Numbered from the stretch's first letter, positions 1 to 8,825 are shown. The stretch: DNA of 27,547 bases from Spirochaetia bacterium UBA5368 (GCA_002407865.1 DHPI01000071.1:4359-31905); one strand, 5' to 3'. Notes: generated from the sequence alone by a model not told the origin. Program-made: numbers and translations.

Positions 1-834
1 ATACACCCCGCCGATGGCATGGCCCATCGAATGCACCATGCCGACAGTGGAATTCGAAAACGACATGCCCGCCAGCGACGACGCGTTTGCAAGCGCCAGT
101 CTTCCGTCGAGATCCTTTGGCTTCTTGATTACACGCAGCAGATGCGTGCTGATAAGTTCTATCGCCGCAAGGGCCGCGGCGTCGCTCAATGGATTCTTCG
201 CAAGACACGTATACGCCTCGCACGCGTGAGTCATCGCGTCCATCGCGGTAAACGCCGTAATGTGCGCCGGAAGCGTCAGCGTCATCCGCGGGTCCAACAC
301 CGCAGCGTCGGGCAGAAGAAAATTTGATCCGAAAATTATTTTGAAATTTTTATCATGATCGGCGATTACCGCGGCAAGCGTCATTTCCGAACCCGTTCCC
401 GATGTTGTCGGAACCGCGACAAGCGGCTTCAATCTTCTTTTTATCCGGTTAAAGCCCGTAAACTTCATTAAATCGTCGGAATTTTCCGATACAAGTATAT
501 TCACCCCCTTGGCGGTATCGAGCACCGACCCCCCGCCGACGGCAATTATAGAATCGCAACCCTTTGCCCTGTAAAGCTGCGCGACCCTGTTGACGACCTT
601 CACCTCGGAATCGGGCGGCACATCGTCAAAAACGGCGCGAACCTGAACCTTAGATTTTTTCACCGCGCTCAGTACGAGCTTCACCAGCCCGGCTCCTGAA
701 ACGCCTTTGTCCGATATTATCATCGGGTTTCTGGCGTTCATTCGTGTAAGCGCCGCGGGAATCTGCTCAAGTGCGCGACGCCCCGATATGATTTTCACCC
801 GTGAATAAAATTCATAATAATCAGGTAAATGCAT
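1..834 (-). CDS. Iron-containing alcohol dehydrogenase, intact paralogue (C-terminus beyond window)
   Basis: The open frame reads from an ATG at 834 to the window edge, giving 278 residues. The N-terminal NAD(P)-binding half has the GGGSVLDTAK motif and the PTTSGTGSE loop. Metal-binding residues of the family are visible: Asp and His in DAMTHACEAY, and the His of HSMGHAIGG near residue 268. The last ligand His would lie just outside the window. The start has AAGGGG about seven bases upstream and aligns exactly with the start of the neighbouring paralogue (MHLPDYYEFYS versus MKIPDSYAFFS). It is the last visible gene of the operon, 19 bases after the degenerate copy. The family reduces aldehydes to alcohols or the reverse with NAD(P)H and Fe or Zn; the substrate cannot be told from sequence. 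Family call is firm. Confidence 0.93.
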   Translation of the reverse strand, partial: MHLPDYYEFYSRVKIISGRRALEQIPAALTRMNARNPMIISDKGVSGAGLVKLVLSAVKKSKVQVRAVFDDVPPDSEVKVVNRVAQLYRAKGCDSIIAVGGGSVLDTAKGVNILVSENSDDLMKFTGFNRIKRRLKPLVAVPTTSGTGSEMTLAAVIADHDKNFKIIFGSNFLLPDAAVLDPRMTLTLPAHITAFTAMDAMTHACEAYTCLAKNPLSDAAALAAIELISTHLLRVIKKPKDLDGRLALANASSLAGMSFSNSTVGMVHSMGHAIGGVY

Positions 835-853
835 AACCGTTCCCCTTTCTGTT

Positions 854-2017
854 TTATTGTTCCTGGATTCCCACCCATGCCTTATCAAGCAAAAGCGTAT
901 AGTCGTGTACCGAATACGCCCTCGACCTCTCCGACGCCACGCGCACAATCTCTTTCAGCTTGTAATTCGGGATATTGAGTTCTTTGAACGACCCGGGCAC
1001 CACACCGCGCGCCGCGGCAACGAGCTGTTGAATCGTTGCAATCGATTTTTCTGTCCGTTGGCCGTCGGGAGTTTCCGCGAATATATCAAGCCCGGAAAGC
1101 GCCATGAGAAGATCGCTTCGAATCCCCACTTTTTGGTCGCGCAGATATAGCATACCGTACGGAAGCAGAATGCCCATGCAGACGCCGATTGGGAAATCCG
1201 TCACATCGGCTACCGCCTGCGCGAGCGTATCTATAATACCAGGCTGCACATTTGAAAAAGAGATGCCCGCCATTGCCGCGGCATTTGCCACCGCCAGGCA
1301 CGCTTTTTTATTTCGCAACCGCTTTATCGCCGCCGCAAGGTTTTCGTGCAGCAATTGCATGGCGGTCGAGGCGTACACATCCGACATTGGATTTCTTTTT
1401 TCGGATAGAAACGCTTCTATCGCATGTGTCAGGGCCGGCATGGCGCTGAGCGCCGGCGCATCCGCATCACCGAATTTAATCATGCGCGAGTCGATAACAA
1501 TGACATCAGGAGAAATATAATCCGACCGGAAATTATAAGTGCCTATCCGCGCCCTGTCGGTCGCTTCATAGCCGGTACTCAATCCTGTCGGGACCGCAAC
1601 CAGCGGCTTCAGGTTGTTTTCAAGAACAGCATTTTCCCCCGCATACTGGGCAATGTCAGACGTGTTTGTGGATATGACAATATTCGCCACCTTTGCGGCA
1701 TCCACTACCGATCCGCTCCCCGCGGCAATTATCGAATCGCATCCCCTGTCGCGGAAAAGCTGCGCAATGCCGTACACCATGTCAAGGCTCGCGTCGGGGG
1801 ATATGTTGTCGCATATCGCCCCGATTACAACACCCGAGCCTTTGAATGCCGTAACAATTTTCTTGCCCGGCCCGGTTTTTGCCCCGCCGGAAGCCATAAT
1901 AATCAGGGGTTTTCTCGCATTTAACGCGTCAAGCTCCAGCGGGATATTCTCGAGGGCGCAGCTTCCCGAGATTATTTTCGGCTGACTGAAAAAAGCATAA
2001 CTGTCGGGTATTTTCAT
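854..2017 (-). CDS. Iron-ADH-family protein with lost metal site (probable pseudo-enzyme)
   Basis: This 387-aa protein is full length for group III alcohol dehydrogenases and collinear with the downstream copy, but the active site is eroded. The ligand Asp before THAIEAF is Pro (residue 194), and the two later ligand His positions are Asp 263 and Ile 277; a conserved nearby His is Gln 267. Only His 198 of the four usual ligands remains. The nucleotide motif GGGS has become AGSGSVVDAAK and the TTSGTGSE loop is GLSTGYEAT. The frame is uninterrupted, so this is a maintained protein and not a decayed gene. I chose the ATG at 2017 over 2035 because GAGG lies eight bases upstream and it aligns with the paralogue's start. 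It may be a regulatory or structural partner of the intact enzyme, or may have a new metal-free function (inference). Confidence 0.88.
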   Translation of the reverse strand: MKIPDSYAFFSQPKIISGSCALENIPLELDALNARKPLIIMASGGAKTGPGKKIVTAFKGSGVVIGAICDNISPDASLDMVYGIAQLFRDRGCDSIIAAGSGSVVDAAKVANIVISTNTSDIAQYAGENAVLENNLKPLVAVPTGLSTGYEATDRARIGTYNFRSDYISPDVIVIDSRMIKFGDADAPALSAMPALTHAIEAFLSEKRNPMSDVYASTAMQLLHENLAAAIKRLRNKKACLAVANAAAMAGISFSNVQPGIIDTLAQAVADVTDFPIGVCMGILLPYGMLYLRDQKVGIRSDLLMALSGLDIFAETPDGQRTEKSIATIQQLVAAARGVVPGSFKELNIPNYKLKEIVRVASERSRAYSVHDYTLLLDKAWVGIQEQ

Positions 2018-2077
2018 TTCGAGGTCCTCTTCCATACATAAAATCGTTGTACTATACCGTGTCTCATTGAAACACCG

Positions 2078-2623
2078 TCATATTCCCGCAAGTGTGCGGA
2101 CATACACTGCGATGCGCCCCAGATGCTTTCGCAACGGTGACACCTGCGACCATTTTGGATATCGCTTCACCGCAAGCTTCGCAATAATCTTCGGCAGCAG
2201 GTATACCTCGACCAGGTCGAGAATCCTTACGACGGCGCATGCATCGGGAAGATCGCCCTGTACAATAAGGCGATTGCGGCAGGTCGATATCGCCGTCGAT
2301 TCCCTGAATGTAAAAAGGAGCATGGCCGCCTCTATGTTTTTTATTCCCATATCGAGCGTAATTTTTCTGCCCTTCGGGTTGGAGCCAAGGTACCGCCCCC
2401 TTCCCTTTTCGTCTTTCGCCACCACCATTGCGGGCCCCGCCGGCATCACCCCGAGCCTCAACGTAAAATCGTCCCGCAGCTTTTCGAATTCCTCCCGGAC
2501 GGCCCTGTCGGTGCGGGCCGCCGCCTTGATTGCGCGCCCAACGACAAAAAGCATCACCATAACATATAATTTTTTAATAAATTTATCCTTCGGTTTTATT
2601 TCCGGATATGCAGTCGTATTCAT
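2078..2623 (-). CDS. SCP2-like sterol/lipid-binding domain protein
   Basis: The product is 181 aa. A hydrophobic stretch near residues 20-35 (LYVMVMLFVVGRA) precedes a region that looks like an SCP2 fold: a strand-rich part (residues ~65-95), then IEAAMLLFTFRES, then the typical RNRLIVQGDLPDA segment and a helical end. Family knowledge: SCP2 domains hold lipids or other hydrophobic ligands in a tunnel; some are fused to or sit beside lipid-metabolising enzymes. The start has AAGGAG eight bases upstream. The gene sits 35 bases after the aldehyde oxidoreductase and 60 bases before the first ADH, so it is almost surely co-transcribed. The context suggests that the aldehyde or acid handled here is hydrophobic (inference). 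The fold call is from pattern recognition only. Confidence 0.6.
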   Translation of the reverse strand: MNTTAYPEIKPKDKFIKKLYVMVMLFVVGRAIKAAARTDRAVREEFEKLRDDFTLRLGVMPAGPAMVVAKDEKGRGRYLGSNPKGRKITLDMGIKNIEAAMLLFTFRESTAISTCRNRLIVQGDLPDACAVVRILDLVEVYLLPKIIAKLAVKRYPKWSQVSPLRKHLGRIAVYVRTLAGI

Positions 2624-2658
2624 GACTTTTTCTCCTTACGTGAAAGATGTCGCTGTTA

Positions 2659-4521
2659 TTATTTTTTTTCTATTCCCAGACGCTTCAGCGTTCTGTCTTT
2701 TGGAATGCCGTTTTCATCATACCCCCTGGCGCGATAATATCGTTCCAGCATCTTTTCGAGCGGGACACGCCGTTCCTTCACGTCGGATTTCCTCGATTCG
2801 AAAAGGAGCCTTCCCGGCAGCATGTCATCCTTACGCGATATACCCTCCCTGGTATTCATGTATCGCTCGAGCACATGGATGCGCTCGCCGACTTTTTTGA
2901 ATTTCAGCATCCCCATTTTGATCCCCGTCACCGACGACCAGAGCTTCGGCCACAGGCTGATATCCATGACGCTCAAGGCAACAGGGGTCAGGTTCTGGGT
3001 CATTAATTTCAACAGGGGAACCGGCGTATACTTTATCAATGGCGGCTCAAGAAAAACGGCAAATGCCGTAAAATGACAAATGTGCAGCGAATTCATCGCC
3101 GCGTACACGTTTTCAAAAAACTTTACCATGGTCGCTTTGCCCCGTTTCGCAGCCGGGCTTGCCATATTGAAGTATGCTTCAAGCGTAAAAAGCGACGTCG
3201 ACAGGTGACATGCCCCCCTGTTGGCTACCGCATACGACAGTCCCTGCCCAAAGCTGCCTCGCGGGTCGTAGGCGGCCATTTCCATGCCCTTGACCTGAAT
3301 CGCGAAATCCCTTCCCCCGTATTTTTTCGAAAGCCATCTGGACCCCATCCCGAGATCTTTTGCCGCTTTCTTCCCGCGCGCAATATCCGTGATGGTCCGG
3401 GTAATACCGTCAGCAGAACCGAACTTCAAATCAGATTTATACAGCCCCTTCTCCGCCGCTTCCATTACCCAGGCAAGCGTTCCCCCCATCGAGATCGTAT
3501 CCATCCCCATCAGGCAGCAGAGCTCATTCCATTCGGTGATTTTCACCGGATCGAAGATTTCAAGATTCGAGCCCATAAGGCCGATAGTTTCATATTCCGG
3601 AATCTGAAGCTCCCTCCCGTCGAATGTCCCTTTGTGTCCGCACAAAATGGAACATGGCTTACACGTAGAATATTTTGTATTGAAGCGGTCGTGTATCTCT
3701 TCCCCGGAAATTTTGTACGCTTCCCCGTGAGAGCCCTTTGTAAAATTACGAACAGGAAGAATTCCCGCGGCATTCGAAAGATTTACGTTCGCGTTTGTGC
3801 CGAAATTTCTGTACGATCCCGATGTGATGGCATTATTGTTAATATACGAGTTAAGCTTTTTTCTGTGCGCATCGAATTTCTTCTGGTTCTTCGGCTTAAT
3901 CTTGAATTCGTTTCCTTTCGCGACAATTCCCTTTAATTTTTTCGCTCCCATCACGGCGCCCATGCCGCCCCTGCCAAGAAAGCGGTGTCCCGAACAGATG
4001 TTGGCGAATCGAACAAGATTTTCTCCCGCGGGCCCGATAACCACCGCCCCGCTTCCTTCCTTTTCAATTTGTTGTTGCGCCTGGCGTGTGTCTTTGCCCC
4101 ATAGTTTTTTCGCGTCCTTGAATACGGCGCCCTTTGAATCGATGACAAGATACACTGGCGCATCCGCGCTCCCTTTCACAAGAAGTCCGTCCCACCCGGA
4201 TGTTTTCAACGCCATCCCGAACGGACCGCCGCACGAAGCGGTGCACATTATTCCCGTCAACGGCGATTTGGTAATCGCTTCGAACCTGCCCGAACAGGGG
4301 GCGCCCGTGCCCAACAATACACCTGTCATGAAGGCGATAATGTTGTCATCACCGAGCGGATCAATCCCCGGCGGCATCCTGTCATAGAGCATTTTCAGGC
4401 CAAGTCCTTTGCCTCCGAGATACATGCGAATGTCGTTTGCATCCGCCTGAAATTCCCGAAAGGTTCTGTGTGTTAAATCACCTTCGAGAAATCTGTTGTT
4501 ACTACCCGTGATTTCCTGCAT
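2659..4521 (-). CDS. aor: Aldehyde:ferredoxin oxidoreductase (tungsten/molybdopterin family)
   Basis: The enzyme interconverts aldehydes and carboxylic acids using ferredoxin. The 620-aa length is typical. The N-terminal domain has YLGGKGLGLKMLYDRMPPG and the GTGAPCSGRFEAITKSPLTG block that lines the bis-pterin cofactor. A 4Fe-4S site is formed by Cys 287, 290 and 294 (CKPCSILC) with the fourth Cys near residue 482 in NSLHICHF; the family's usual Asp before SL is Asn here. GMDTIS and AYDPRGSFGQGLSYA are also present. The longest frame starts at 4563, but the ATG at 4521 has a near-perfect AAAGGAG seven bases upstream and begins right before the conserved domain. It heads the operon with the SCP2-like and ADH genes. 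With ADH it could reduce acids to alcohols or oxidise aldehydes. Confidence 0.93.
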   Translation of the reverse strand: MQEITGSNNRFLEGDLTHRTFREFQADANDIRMYLGGKGLGLKMLYDRMPPGIDPLGDDNIIAFMTGVLLGTGAPCSGRFEAITKSPLTGIMCTASCGGPFGMALKTSGWDGLLVKGSADAPVYLVIDSKGAVFKDAKKLWGKDTRQAQQQIEKEGSGAVVIGPAGENLVRFANICSGHRFLGRGGMGAVMGAKKLKGIVAKGNEFKIKPKNQKKFDAHRKKLNSYINNNAITSGSYRNFGTNANVNLSNAAGILPVRNFTKGSHGEAYKISGEEIHDRFNTKYSTCKPCSILCGHKGTFDGRELQIPEYETIGLMGSNLEIFDPVKITEWNELCCLMGMDTISMGGTLAWVMEAAEKGLYKSDLKFGSADGITRTITDIARGKKAAKDLGMGSRWLSKKYGGRDFAIQVKGMEMAAYDPRGSFGQGLSYAVANRGACHLSTSLFTLEAYFNMASPAAKRGKATMVKFFENVYAAMNSLHICHFTAFAVFLEPPLIKYTPVPLLKLMTQNLTPVALSVMDISLWPKLWSSVTGIKMGMLKFKKVGERIHVLERYMNTREGISRKDDMLPGRLLFESRKSDVKERRVPLEKMLERYYRARGYDENGIPKDRTLKRLGIEKK

Positions 4522-4930
4522 GCCGGTACTCCTTTTTATAGTTTGCATGAAAAAGATACGCACAGAATATTTGAAGATAGCACGACATCCCTCGCGGGTG
4601 AGAGCTCACCCGGCAAAAAAGCATTTTTCGAACGCGCGTCACAATGGTACGACATTTGTTATACGATGATTGATTAAGTATATTAACATATAACAAACAT
4701 CCGTCAATACTTAATTTTCTTATAATAATCACCCGACGGGAAAAGTGCTGATTGCTGAAAGCCTTGTTCTTCGGCATTGAACGACCGCGCCTGCCGCAAA
4801 TTTTCATTTGACATTTTCAGAAAATCGCCGTTTCTGTTTTATTGTAACTGTAACATTCGCGCGTCATGCGCTCTCTCAATAGTAATCAATCCTATATGGT
4901 TATATAAATTCGAGGCAGGAGAAATCGATT
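4522..4930. other. Divergent intergenic region between AOR operon and htrA
   Basis: About 400 bases without a supported gene. It is AT-rich around 4655-4730. Besides the minus-strand promoter candidate and inverted repeat, a perfect TTGACA lies at 4808-4813 on the plus strand toward htrA, but I see no convincing -10 at the right distance. A short frame covering 4777-5016 has no coding features. No tRNA or terminator was seen. Confidence 0.5.
4680..4707 (-). promoter_or_regulatory. Candidate promoter of the AOR operon
   Basis: Read on the minus strand there is TTGACG (4702-4707), a 16-base spacer and TAATAT (4680-4685). An alternative -10, TATACT at 4677-4682, has a 19-base spacer. The predicted start near 4672 leaves a leader of about 150 bases. 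The -10 is enclosed by an inverted repeat, TTTGTTATA at 4655-4663 and TATAACAAA at 4689-4697, which could be a regulator site. Confidence 0.4.
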
Positions 4931-6076
4931 ATGAAGCAGCCAAAACGTTTGTTTATTCCGGTATTCATCATATTTTTAATATCGCTCGTACTCTACCAGT
5001 TTTCATGTTCAGATAAAAATGCCCCGGTCTTCGGGGGATCAGAGCAATCTCCGTTGAAGGGCAGCACCGACGCGGCCAGGGCGTGGGAGATTCAAAAGAA
5101 TTTCAGGGCGATTTATGACCTGTATAAAGACCGTGTCGTGTTTATTTCAACCGAACAAACCGTAAATCTTCCTCAGCATCCTTTCTTCAACGATCCGTTT
5201 TTCAGGGAATTTTTCGGGGTTCCCGGCAACCAGGGGCGGCGTGTGCAGAAGCGCACCGGGCTCGGCACGGGCTTTGTATTATCTGAAGACGGCTATATAT
5301 GCACAAACCACCATGTCGTCGCCGGAGTCGACAAGGTCACCGTCAAAATCAACGACACGACGTTTCCGGCAAAAGTTATAGGCTCCGACGAGAAAACGGA
5401 TATCGCGCTCCTTAAAATAACCACCGGCAACAAGCTAAAGCCGGTATTTATCGGCAATTCGGACACTGTAAAGGTCGGAGACTGGTCCATTGCCATCGGA
5501 AATCCGTTCGGGCTCGATAAAACATTTACCGTCGGCGTTATAAGCGCGACGGGAAGAAAGGATGTCGATATGATGGGCGGTTCTCAATCGCATATCCAGA
5601 CAGACGCCTCGATCAATCCCGGGAACTCGGGAGGGCCGCTCATCAACATCGACGGCGAGGTTATCGGCATCAACAGGATGATTTATTCGAGCAGCGGTGG
5701 ATCGATGGGAATAGGGTTCGCCATCCCGATCAACACCGCAAAATCCATCCTCGAACAGCTCAAACAGAACAAGAAGATTAAACGGGGATACATCGGCGTG
5801 CAGATCGTTCCTCTTACAGACGAATATGTACGGGAACTCGGATTAAAAAACACCGAGGGCGCGCTTGTCGGCGGCATTGTAGAAGACAGCCCCGCGTTTA
5901 AGGGCGGCATGCAGGTCGGTGATGTGGTTCTCAGCATCAACGACCTGCCGGTAAAAAGTTATAACGATCTCGTTGAGGTTGTCAGCAAAACCCCGATTGG
6001 GAAAAGCCTGAAAATGACCGTATGGAGAAACAGGGCGAAACTGAGCCTGTTCATCACCGTCGCGGAGCGGCCGTAA
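4931..6076 (+). CDS. HtrA/Deg-type serine protease with one PDZ domain
   Basis: The 381-aa protein begins with a charged stretch and a hydrophobic segment (residues ~7-24) ending in QFSC; Cys 26 could be lipidated under the relaxed lipobox seen in spirochaetes, otherwise this is a membrane anchor. The trypsin-like domain carries the full triad: His 128 (TNHHVV), Asp 157 (TDIALLKI) and Ser 233 in GNSGGPL. A single PDZ domain spans about residues 286-376, as in DegS-like proteases; DegP itself has two. The role is periplasmic degradation of misfolded envelope proteins or a signalling cleavage. The start has AGGAG nine bases upstream. It is followed after 54 bases by a small membrane protein and then PBP1A, an envelope-themed run of genes. 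Confidence 0.95.
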   Translation: MKQPKRLFIPVFIIFLISLVLYQFSCSDKNAPVFGGSEQSPLKGSTDAARAWEIQKNFRAIYDLYKDRVVFISTEQTVNLPQHPFFNDPFFREFFGVPGNQGRRVQKRTGLGTGFVLSEDGYICTNHHVVAGVDKVTVKINDTTFPAKVIGSDEKTDIALLKITTGNKLKPVFIGNSDTVKVGDWSIAIGNPFGLDKTFTVGVISATGRKDVDMMGGSQSHIQTDASINPGNSGGPLINIDGEVIGINRMIYSSSGGSMGIGFAIPINTAKSILEQLKQNKKIKRGYIGVQIVPLTDEYVRELGLKNTEGALVGGIVEDSPAFKGGMQVGDVVLSINDLPVKSYNDLVEVVSKTPIGKSLKMTVWRNRAKLSLFITVAERP

Positions 6077-6130
6077 CGGTTTTGGGGTGCTGTTCTGAAG
6101 GCATCTTTCCTTCTCTCGAGGGGAGGGATT

Positions 6131-6391
6131 ATGTGGCTTTTTAGACAGCACCTCATACCATGCCGAATACACACTATGAACGAAAATCAGATGTATGGCA
6201 GCGGAAACAGATTACTCTATATCATCGGAATCCTTGCATGTATCTACGTAACCGTCAGGTACCTGCTCCCCCTGGCGCTCAAGGTGCTGGTATGGCTCAT
6301 AGGGATTGTACTCTATATCGCGGGGGCAGCGCTTCTCATATTCGGCATTCTATGGCTTACCGGCTATATTTCGAAATCATTGAAACAATAA
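6131..6391 (+). CDS. Small hydrophobic membrane protein, unknown function
   Basis: An 86-aa product, not recognised. Two hydrophobic helices cover about residues 29-47 and 50-77 (RYLLPLALKVLVWLIGIVL and beyond), with a short basic tail (KSLKQ). The ATG at 6131 has a strong purine run, GAGGGGAGGG, just upstream. An internal ATG at 6176 (MNENQMYGSG) would give a more usual 71-aa membrane protein but lacks a ribosome binding site. It lies between the HtrA protease and PBP1A on the same strand, so it may be part of that envelope transcription unit. The frame is supported by the hydrophobic periodicity and the ribosome binding site only. Confidence 0.6.
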   Translation: MWLFRQHLIPCRIHTMNENQMYGSGNRLLYIIGILACIYVTVRYLLPLALKVLVWLIGIVLYIAGAALLIFGILWLTGYISKSLKQ

Positions 6392-6482
6392 ATCCGTCAT
6401 AGCCACATTAAATACTTGATTAAATCGTTACATTTTAAATAGTAGCGTATTAATTTTCACAACCGACAGGTCATTACTCCAG

Positions 6483-8771
6483 ATGGACGAGCACAGTACA
6501 CACGAAAAGCTGCACCGCATCGAAAGAATAGCGCTTATTGCACTTGTAATAGTTTCGCTTTTCGGCGGCGTGCTGTTTGGATATATCACATCACAGGTTA
6601 AGAATTTCGCGGGCATCAATAATCTCAGGCAGTTTCAGCCAAATCTTCCCACAAAACTGTATGATGTCAACGGCGATCTCATTGCGGAGCTCTTTCAGGA
6701 AAAACGCGACCTTGTTTCCTTCGAGGACCTTCCCAGACCTCTTATAAATGCCTTTGTCGCAACCGAAGACAGGGATTTTTACCGGCATTTCGGAATCAAT
6801 CCGATGGCAATCATGAGGGCAATGGTAAAAAATATTTTAGCCGGAAAAGTTGTCCAGGGCGGCTCCACAATAACCCAGCAGCTTGCGAAGAGGCTTTTTA
6901 CATCAGGCGAAAGAACCCTTGCCAGAAAGGCGCTCGAGGCGGTGCTCACCCTCCAGATAGAAAAGAAATTTTCCAAGGAAGAAATCCTTGAGATGTATTT
7001 CAATCAGATATACCTCGGACACGGGTGCTACGGCATATCATCCGCTGCCCACCTCTTTTTCAACAAGGATGTGAAGTACCTCAATCTCGCCGAGAGCTCG
7101 GTCCTTGCGGCGCTTCCATCCGCCCCGGGACGTCATTCGCCCCTGTTGAATCCTCACGAGGCATACGTAAAAAACTGGGACACCCTGCGACGCATGGTTG
7201 ATTCGGGATATCTCGCCAGAAAGCGCGCCAAAAAAATCTATGACGAATTCTGGCCCGGGTATATCGATTCGTTGAAAACGGAGTATACTACAAAAACGGC
7301 GTTTACAAAAAGTGAAGACCGCGCGCCATATTTTACCGATTATGTGCGCCAGATCCTTACCGCGCGTTTCGGCAAAGATGTGCTCTATAACGAGGGATTG
7401 AATGTATATACAACCCTCAACCTTCGCAGGCAGGAGGTCGCGGAGCGGTACTTTGGCGACGCCGTTGCCCGGCAAAATGAAATATCCGAAAACGCGAACA
7501 AATACTATAACAGCGCCGTCGACCGTGCACTGTTCGACTCGTACTCGGTACTGCGCATGGTATTCGACCTGCCGGGCATGCAGGTTAAAAACGATTTCGA
7601 AACCGTTTTTAATAAGCACATCGCCGAAGACCTGCTCGATTCACTCGACATTATCGCGCTCATGATGGATTCAGGGGAATCGAATGAGGCCATCGAATCG
7701 TTCCGAACGCTTGTTTCGGGAATATCGTCGTCCCTGAAAGTGGAAGGAGCTTTCCTCGCAATCGAACCACCGACCGGATATATCACCAGCATGATCGGCG
7801 GATCTGGATTCAGCGTTGATAACCAGTACAACAGGGCGATACAGGCGCGACGCCAACCTGGCTCGGCCTTCAAGCCGTTCGTCTACGGCTCGGGAATAGA
7901 AGCAAAGCTTATAACCCCCTCAACGACCCTTCCCGATGCGCCGATCGTCGATATCGACGAGACCGGCGAGACATGGGCCCCGGGAAATTATGAAGGCGAT
8001 TACCGCGGGATGGTAAATTTGCGCCGCGCGCTTGCGGCATCCATCAATGTCATATCGATACGGATTTATGATATCGTCGGCGCCGACAGAATCATCAATT
8101 ACGCGGCCCGCATGCTGAAGGTTCCTGAATCGCGCTTTACTCCAACCCCGTCTCTTTCCCTTGGCACGTCAGAGCTTACGCCCTTCGAAATGGCGACCGG
8201 CTATTCAATCTACGCCAATCGCGGCAGGGACGTTTTCCCGTTTGCCATTCGGTATATCACCGACAGGGATGGCAATGAACTGGCCAACATCGAGGAGGAG
8301 GTCGGCAATATTATCGCGGCAAAAGAGATGGACGGCACCATCCAGGTTATTTCCGAGCAAACCGCATATATCATGACATCGATGATGCAGTCCGTTATCG
8401 AAAGCGGCACACCGACCGAAGTGATACGCAGCAATGCGAAATTCACAAAAAAATGCGCGGGTAAAACAGGCACAACGTCGAACTGGACCGACGCGTGGTT
8501 CTGTGGATTTACACCCGACATCGCGGCTGTCGTGTGGTTCGGTTACGATAAGCCGTTCATGTCGCTTGGCAAGCATCAGGCGGGTTCCGGCGTCGCCGCT
8601 CCCGTGTGGGCCAATTACATGCGTGAGATATACAACGGCATGAATGATCCCGTGTTCCCCCCCGAACCGCCGGGAATCGATCATTCGACGCTGTTCGGAG
8701 GGGGATCGGATACGCCGATGAAATCCGTTCTCGACATGTATATGGAGAAAGAAGGATTGAAATCTCAGTAA
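6483..8771 (+). CDS. Penicillin-binding protein 1A family (bifunctional GT51 plus transpeptidase)
   Basis: Class A PBP of 762 aa that polymerises glycan strands and cross-links peptides in the periplasm. One N-terminal membrane helix covers residues ~16-36. The GT51 domain (~55-235) shows the catalytic Glu 95 in ATEDRDFYRHFG, QGGSTITQQLAK and the FNQIYLGHGCYG block. The transpeptidase domain has all three motifs: Ser 461-x-x-Lys 464 (SAFK), Ser 520-Ile-Asn 522, and Lys 660-Thr-Gly-Thr 663. Between the domains (about 315-420) lies a helical, charged linker that replaces the OB-type domain of the E. coli protein. The ATG at 6483 has only a weak, distant AGG upstream. No terminator is evident after it before carD. 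Confidence 0.95.
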   Translation: MDEHSTHEKLHRIERIALIALVIVSLFGGVLFGYITSQVKNFAGINNLRQFQPNLPTKLYDVNGDLIAELFQEKRDLVSFEDLPRPLINAFVATEDRDFYRHFGINPMAIMRAMVKNILAGKVVQGGSTITQQLAKRLFTSGERTLARKALEAVLTLQIEKKFSKEEILEMYFNQIYLGHGCYGISSAAHLFFNKDVKYLNLAESSVLAALPSAPGRHSPLLNPHEAYVKNWDTLRRMVDSGYLARKRAKKIYDEFWPGYIDSLKTEYTTKTAFTKSEDRAPYFTDYVRQILTARFGKDVLYNEGLNVYTTLNLRRQEVAERYFGDAVARQNEISENANKYYNSAVDRALFDSYSVLRMVFDLPGMQVKNDFETVFNKHIAEDLLDSLDIIALMMDSGESNEAIESFRTLVSGISSSLKVEGAFLAIEPPTGYITSMIGGSGFSVDNQYNRAIQARRQPGSAFKPFVYGSGIEAKLITPSTTLPDAPIVDIDETGETWAPGNYEGDYRGMVNLRRALAASINVISIRIYDIVGADRIINYAARMLKVPESRFTPTPSLSLGTSELTPFEMATGYSIYANRGRDVFPFAIRYITDRDGNELANIEEEVGNIIAAKEMDGTIQVISEQTAYIMTSMMQSVIESGTPTEVIRSNAKFTKKCAGKTGTTSNWTDAWFCGFTPDIAAVVWFGYDKPFMSLGKHQAGSGVAAPVWANYMREIYNGMNDPVFPPEPPGIDHSTLFGGGSDTPMKSVLDMYMEKEGLKSQ

Positions 8772-8796
8772 AAACAGGCGATAAACTTTTTTATTC

Positions 8797-8825
8797 TTGA
8801 ATTCATCATATTTATACGCTATACT
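8797..8825 (+). promoter_or_regulatory. Promoter for carD
   Basis: TTGAAT (8797-8802) and TATACT (8820-8825) are separated by exactly 17 bases, a close match to the main sigma-factor consensus in the 126-base gap between PBP1A and carD. The predicted start is about 8832, leaving a leader of ~65 bases that ends in AGGAG before the ATG. Confidence 0.65.

Noticed and set aside
2067..2900. 277-aa open frame on the plus strand
   Set aside because: It lies antisense across the SCP2-like gene, its upstream gap and the end of AOR; composition is Arg/Ser/Pro-rich with no domain, so it is a shadow frame.
3073..3936. 287-aa open frame on the plus strand
   Set aside because: Entirely antisense to the conserved aor coding sequence, Arg-rich and without recognisable motifs.
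1..4521. Link between the ADH genes and xsc through an isethionate-type pathway
   Set aside because: Some sulfoacetaldehyde reductases are iron-ADHs, but these genes are about 14 kb from xsc, in a different operon with AOR and an SCP2-like gene; sequence alone does not support it.
4522..4563. 14-residue N-terminal extension of AOR
   Set aside because: The inner ATG at 4521 has an almost perfect ribosome binding site and starts right before the conserved domain.
4808..4813. TTGACA as an htrA promoter -35
   Set aside because: No acceptable -10 lies 16-18 bases downstream.
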